This document shows, in pieces, positions 60,421 to 64,000 of a stretch of 64,000 nucleotides of DNA. This stretch comes from Prinia subflava. Lineage: Eukaryota; Chordata; Aves; Passeriformes; Cisticolidae. Numbering within the stretch: the stretch's first letter is position 1; every line of letters starts with the position of its first letter. The stretch spans positions 4,761,001 to 4,825,000 of the forward strand of contig NC_086254.1 of the NCBI RefSeq assembly GCF_021018805.1, written 5' to 3'. Below the pieces are notes generated by a model. It was not told the DNA's origin. It was given only the letters and a program-made list of their open reading frames with translations, and did not search any database. The position numbers and the translations under genes were made by a program.

Positions 60421-63030
60421 TGCAAGAAATTGAAATTGTATTTGATAGCCAAAATTAAGGACTTTTTAGTGCCAGTGTATCATAGCGAGGTTGACAGTGC
60501 CACTGCAGCTAAATCTGTTGTTTTCATTCTGGGGTGATTTGTTACAGTGAATAGTGGAGGAACTCTGTAAATTATCACCAAGCTTTTTTTTTCTGGTTAA
60601 AAAAGTGTTTTAGCTGTCCTGTCTACCTTAGTTGTGATCATGGAGGAAGTACATATTGGCTGTCCATGGCTTGGTGCCTCCTTGGAGCCATCTCCTGATT
60701 GGAAATGCCAGATTTGCAGTGTTTAAAAACTATTTTGTAAATGCCTTTCATAATACATCACTTCTGGAAGGTCTTTAAATATTTCCTGATGTGAGGTTTA
60801 GGGTATGCTATTAGAAATGTTGGTTTAAAAACAGTCAGTCCATGTTAAAAATACAGAGAATAATCCTTGTGGCTCTGAACCAGCACCATTATTAGCATGA
60901 AGCATGTTAGTTTTTTGTTAAATGCAGTTCTGGCTGCTGTCAACTCCAATCCAGCCTCCTTGTGACTGTACATCAGCTAATTTTACTTCATGAGTCAATT
61001 CTGCTATTTTCCTTTTCATGTCACAGAAAATGAGCTTAACTAAGTACTGCAATATGTTGTTGGGAAACACCTAGAAAAGGCATTCTGCATTCCACCGCCT
61101 CTGCCTCTTGATTTCAGCTCAGCCTCAAGTGGGGTTGGTATCTATTTATGCTGGACTGTAATCATCCAGATTAAATATAAAAAAATACTCTGAAAGGCTT
61201 CAAAATCTGGTCTTCTCTTTGATTGTCCAAAATATGTCACGTTTGCTATTGGCATTAAATGCCAGATATACATTTCTCATCGTGTGCTGTCGTGCCAAAC
61301 TGAGTCAATGTTTGGGACTTAGATCAGAAAGGACACTAAGATGCCTAAATGGGACTTTTCAGTAGTAGGAAAAGCCTAAATAAAGAAAATGTTGCTTTCT
61401 TGTTTCCTATTTATATCTATAATTTTTCAGAAAACATCCACCAATTGCATTCACAGGCAGCTTCTCAAAAAAAGCTGTATTTTTGCCATCATGGGAAAGT
61501 GCCTAAACCTTACAGCAATGCCCAGAAAGTCAACAAACTCAGAGCAAGGGAGGAAGCAAGTTAGTCAGGAGTCAAGGACCGTTCCCTGGAAACCCTCTGC
61601 CAAATACTCTTCCTGCTTAAATTGTTTATCAAACAGCAATTTCATTTGCCAGTAATTTTCTTCTGATCTTGTTTTTGTTACAACTGATTTCTTAACACGA
61701 GTTCCCCATCCAGCTTCCTGTGTGTCCCGTGCCCGCTGCTCCGTGGGGCTGCTGAGCAGCTCCTGCTCAGGGAGCAAAGACCTCCAGCGAAGGGAAAAAT
61801 CAGAATTTAAATTAATTAATTAATGTGGCCCTGGATCCAGCAGCAAAAGGGGAGCTGAAATTGGGCCTGCTAGAAGGGGGGCACTGGACAGCGTTTCCAT
61901 TCTATATTTTATAGGTTTTCCCTAGTGCACATGCCTGTGGTTTAGGATTTTTAAACTTATAACAACAAAAAATTCCAAGTTATGCCTAGCCCCATCTTTC
62001 CAAACCATATTTGTCACGGTAGGATAGTTTATTCATCCATTATCCCATTTCTGCAATGCCCAAAAACATGAGAAGGGAGAAAAACACGAGTGATTAGTTC
62101 AAGTCCATGGTAATTTTTTCCCATCCCTGAAGGAATTACTTTGTTGAAATGTGGTTTTAAAAGTATTTTTAGGTTGCTTTTCAGTGTGTATTTGTGCTTT
62201 TGTTGGTAAATATTTTATATCTCAGTGTTAAGAAACAGCTTTGAGATTGGAAATTGCATTTGTAGACTGAAGAATTATTGAGTGGTGGCTGGGATGGACT
62301 CAGTCTGTAATGGTTAAAAATAATTAAAATTAATAACACATTTCATCAAAGAAAAATTGGGAATTTTTGTTCTAGAAGACAGCATTGTTACAAGTTGGGA
62401 GAAGTTGACTAAAAAACCGAGCAACGAGTTCATTTTCATTTAGAATAAAAATAAAAAAGCTTGAGGTTGTTTTTTTTTCCAAACAGCAAGTTCCCAGAAC
62501 TCACCCTGAAACACACCTGTGTGTGTATATATATTATTGATTTATTGGTGGCAACCTGTAGAGCAAGTTATAAATCCTGGTGTGTGTTCCAGGACGTGTC
62601 CTGCTTAAAGCCTGGTCATGCTTCATTTACCAGCCCAGCTTAGGCTGGAAACGGGAGTAACTCAATACTGTAAATGTTTTAACACAGCTTAGATAAAGAG
62701 TTGAACTTTCTGATATTTAAACCACTCTTTTAAGACTACGTTTTACTTTGATCTGTGGTGAAAAGAATTATTTAATGTAGCTCCTGAATCTGATCTTTCA
62801 TGGAAGTAAGACATTTGCTGAAGGTGTGTTATTACAAAATGGCAGCGTAATTTCCTTCCTCCTGAGCAGGGCTGCTGTATTTGGGCTTCAAATGGCAACA
62901 CTAGTGCATTCAGTAGTTTGTACTTATTCATCAGTTAATTGCCTTTTATTTTATAGGTTTTTCCAATTTAAGAGCCAAGACTCTTTTTAAAATCGTCTAC
63001 CAAAAATTTCATTCGTGGGTCATGGGTCCT
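60421..63030. other. Intron 1, AT-rich, no exon seen
   Basis: AT-rich background with a TTAA run near 61808-61825. Short frames such as 61349-61655 have no domain. Nothing else stands out. Confidence 0.5.
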
Positions 63031-63462
63031 GTGCATCTCTTGGCTCCCAGTTTGCTGGGATCAGAAACACAGTGAAGGTGTTTTATGGGGGTGGATGCTG
63101 TGCATCTCCTGATCCCAGTTTTCTGGGATCAGAAATGCAGTGAAGGTGTTTGATGGGGATGGATGCTGTGCATCTCCTCCCAGTTTGCTGGGATCAGAAA
63201 TGCAGTGAAGGTGTTTTATGGGGGTGGATGCTGTGCATCTCCTGATCCCAGTTTGCTGGGATCAGAAATCCAGTGAACGTGTTTGATGGGGATGGATGCT
63301 GTGCATCTCCTGGCTGGTTTGCTGGGATCAGAAATCCAGTGAACATGTTTTATGTGTGATGGATGCTGTGCATCTCCTCCCTGGTTTGCTGGGATCAGAA
63401 ATCCAGTGAAGGTGTTTTATGTGTGATGGATGCTGTGCATCTCCTGACTCCCAGTTTGCTGT
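63031..63462. repeat. 65-69-bp minisatellite, about 6.5 copies, with hairpin core
   Basis: GTGCATCTC recurs at 63031, 63100, 63168, 63233, 63301, 63368 and 63435. Units 1-4 alternate between a TTTTATGGGGGTGG and a TTTGATGGGGATGG ending, and units 5 and 6 share TTTTATGTGTGATGG, which shows block duplication. Several units contain GATCCCAGTTTGCTGGGATC, an inverted repeat with 7-bp arms. No open frame through the array is convincing. Confidence 0.95.
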
Positions 63463-64000
63463 TGGTTTTCCCTCAGTGTCCTTCTCCATTCCCTCTCACC
63501 CATGTGTGTGAGGGCTGAGGAGGGGACAGGGGACATTCCTCCTGCCCCTGCTGGCTGTGACAGAAGGGGAGGGGGTGGGAAGGGCAGCCTGGAGCTGGTG
63601 GGAGCCGGCGTGCCACCATCTCCAGACTGGTTTTTGTGTTCTCTGTGGCTGCTGTGGTGTGGTCAGAGCCATGGGCAGTGTGGTCAGCTGGCTTTGTGCT
63701 TTGGTCAGCCTTTGATCAACCAGGAGGTCAAGCAGATGGACTTTACACTGATCTTGCCTGTGCAAGCAGCAGTGAGTTTCCTTTGGTTTCCCATCATTTA
63801 TTTCATTTGGCAGAAGATGATGCAGTTTGAATTCCCACCACCCTGTAGCTGCCCTGAAAGTCACAAATACTAAGCTGGAGCTTTTTTATTTTTGTTTCTT
63901 TCACAATGATTAATCAGCACGTACATGATGAACTTAATTTTCTCTGTAGAAAGCCAGCACAGGGCAGTTGAGCAGGTGTTCACAGGGTTGTGTTGTGATT
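63463..64000. other. Intron 1, window edge, no exon confirmed
   Basis: A GC-richer patch at 63500-63680 carries overlapping frames of about 120 residues on both strands. Neither has a recognisable domain. They do not resemble the expected CUX1 exon 2. Confidence 0.5.

Larger units (their letters stand above)
20791..64000 (+). other. CUX1: CUX1 intron 1, partial (5' part)
   Basis: The intron begins with GTCAGG at the exon 1 donor and has not ended by the window edge. I looked for the next CUX1 exon, expected to encode a RELDA...ANRQDES-like segment in phase 0 after an AG acceptor, and did not find one in any listed translation or by eye. A very long first intron is usual for this gene in vertebrates. 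Features inside it are listed separately. Open frames in the intron are short and lack domains. Confidence 0.8.

Noticed and set aside
63031..63462. CRISPR-like direct repeats
   Set aside because: Whole units are similar with no unique spacers, and the genome is a vertebrate. It is a minisatellite.
22400..64000. CUX1 exon 2 inside the window
   Set aside because: I searched for a RELDA...NRQDES-like segment behind an AG acceptor in phase 0 and saw none, so the intron is taken as continuing past the window.

Overview
This is vertebrate nuclear DNA, almost certainly from a bird. Two CR1 LINE 3'-end fragments (about 9376-9487 on + and 59944-60002 on -) carry the avian-type tail in which near-identical octamers related to ATTCTGTG are repeated. 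Most of the window is AT-rich, CpG-poor, non-coding sequence with short interspersed relics and GC-rich minisatellites. There is no bacterial, viral or organellar gene content, and almost all long open frames are chance frames.

The one gene I can name is CUX1 (Cut-like homeobox 1, CCAAT-displacement protein; also the source of the Golgi isoform CASP), on the + strand. A 2.5 kb CpG island (about 19860-22350) contains its first coding exon at 20728-20790. The 21 codons begin MAANVGSMFQ, end RFDLQQLQ, and are followed by a GT donor in phase 0. The FDLQQLQ ending separates CUX1 from CUX2 (FDLRRLQ). About 1.4 kb downstream, still in the island, a 10-codon phase-0 exon (22158-22187) looks like the alternative first exon used by the second CUX1 N-terminal form. 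I found no exon 2, so everything from 20791 to the window end is read as the first intron, over 43 kb long.

Layout. 1-19860: upstream intergenic or distal regulatory DNA with a tRNA-derived SINE relic, a CR1 tail, one orphan exon-like block (11423-about 11550) and two CpG-retaining blocks that may be regulatory. 19860-22350: CpG island with C-rich, i-motif/G4-capable sequence before exon 1, G-rich sequence after it, a cluster of CUX1-type ATCRAT sites, two YY1-type motifs and the two first exons. 22350-64000: intron 1, with one excellent zero-length-exon (recursive splice) candidate at 30263/30264, a weaker one at 27346/27347, a cluster of three GC-rich tandem arrays (41.08-43.62 kb), a four-fold GATA-motif array (52721-52760), a 16-bp perfect palindrome (60334-60349) and a 65-69-bp minisatellite (63031-63462).

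The observations most worth testing are the alternative first exon, the recursive splice site, possible self-binding of CUX1 at its own promoter, and an overlapping upstream ORF at the CUX1 start codon. I saw no evidence of a new multi-gene system; the novelty here is regulatory and structural.
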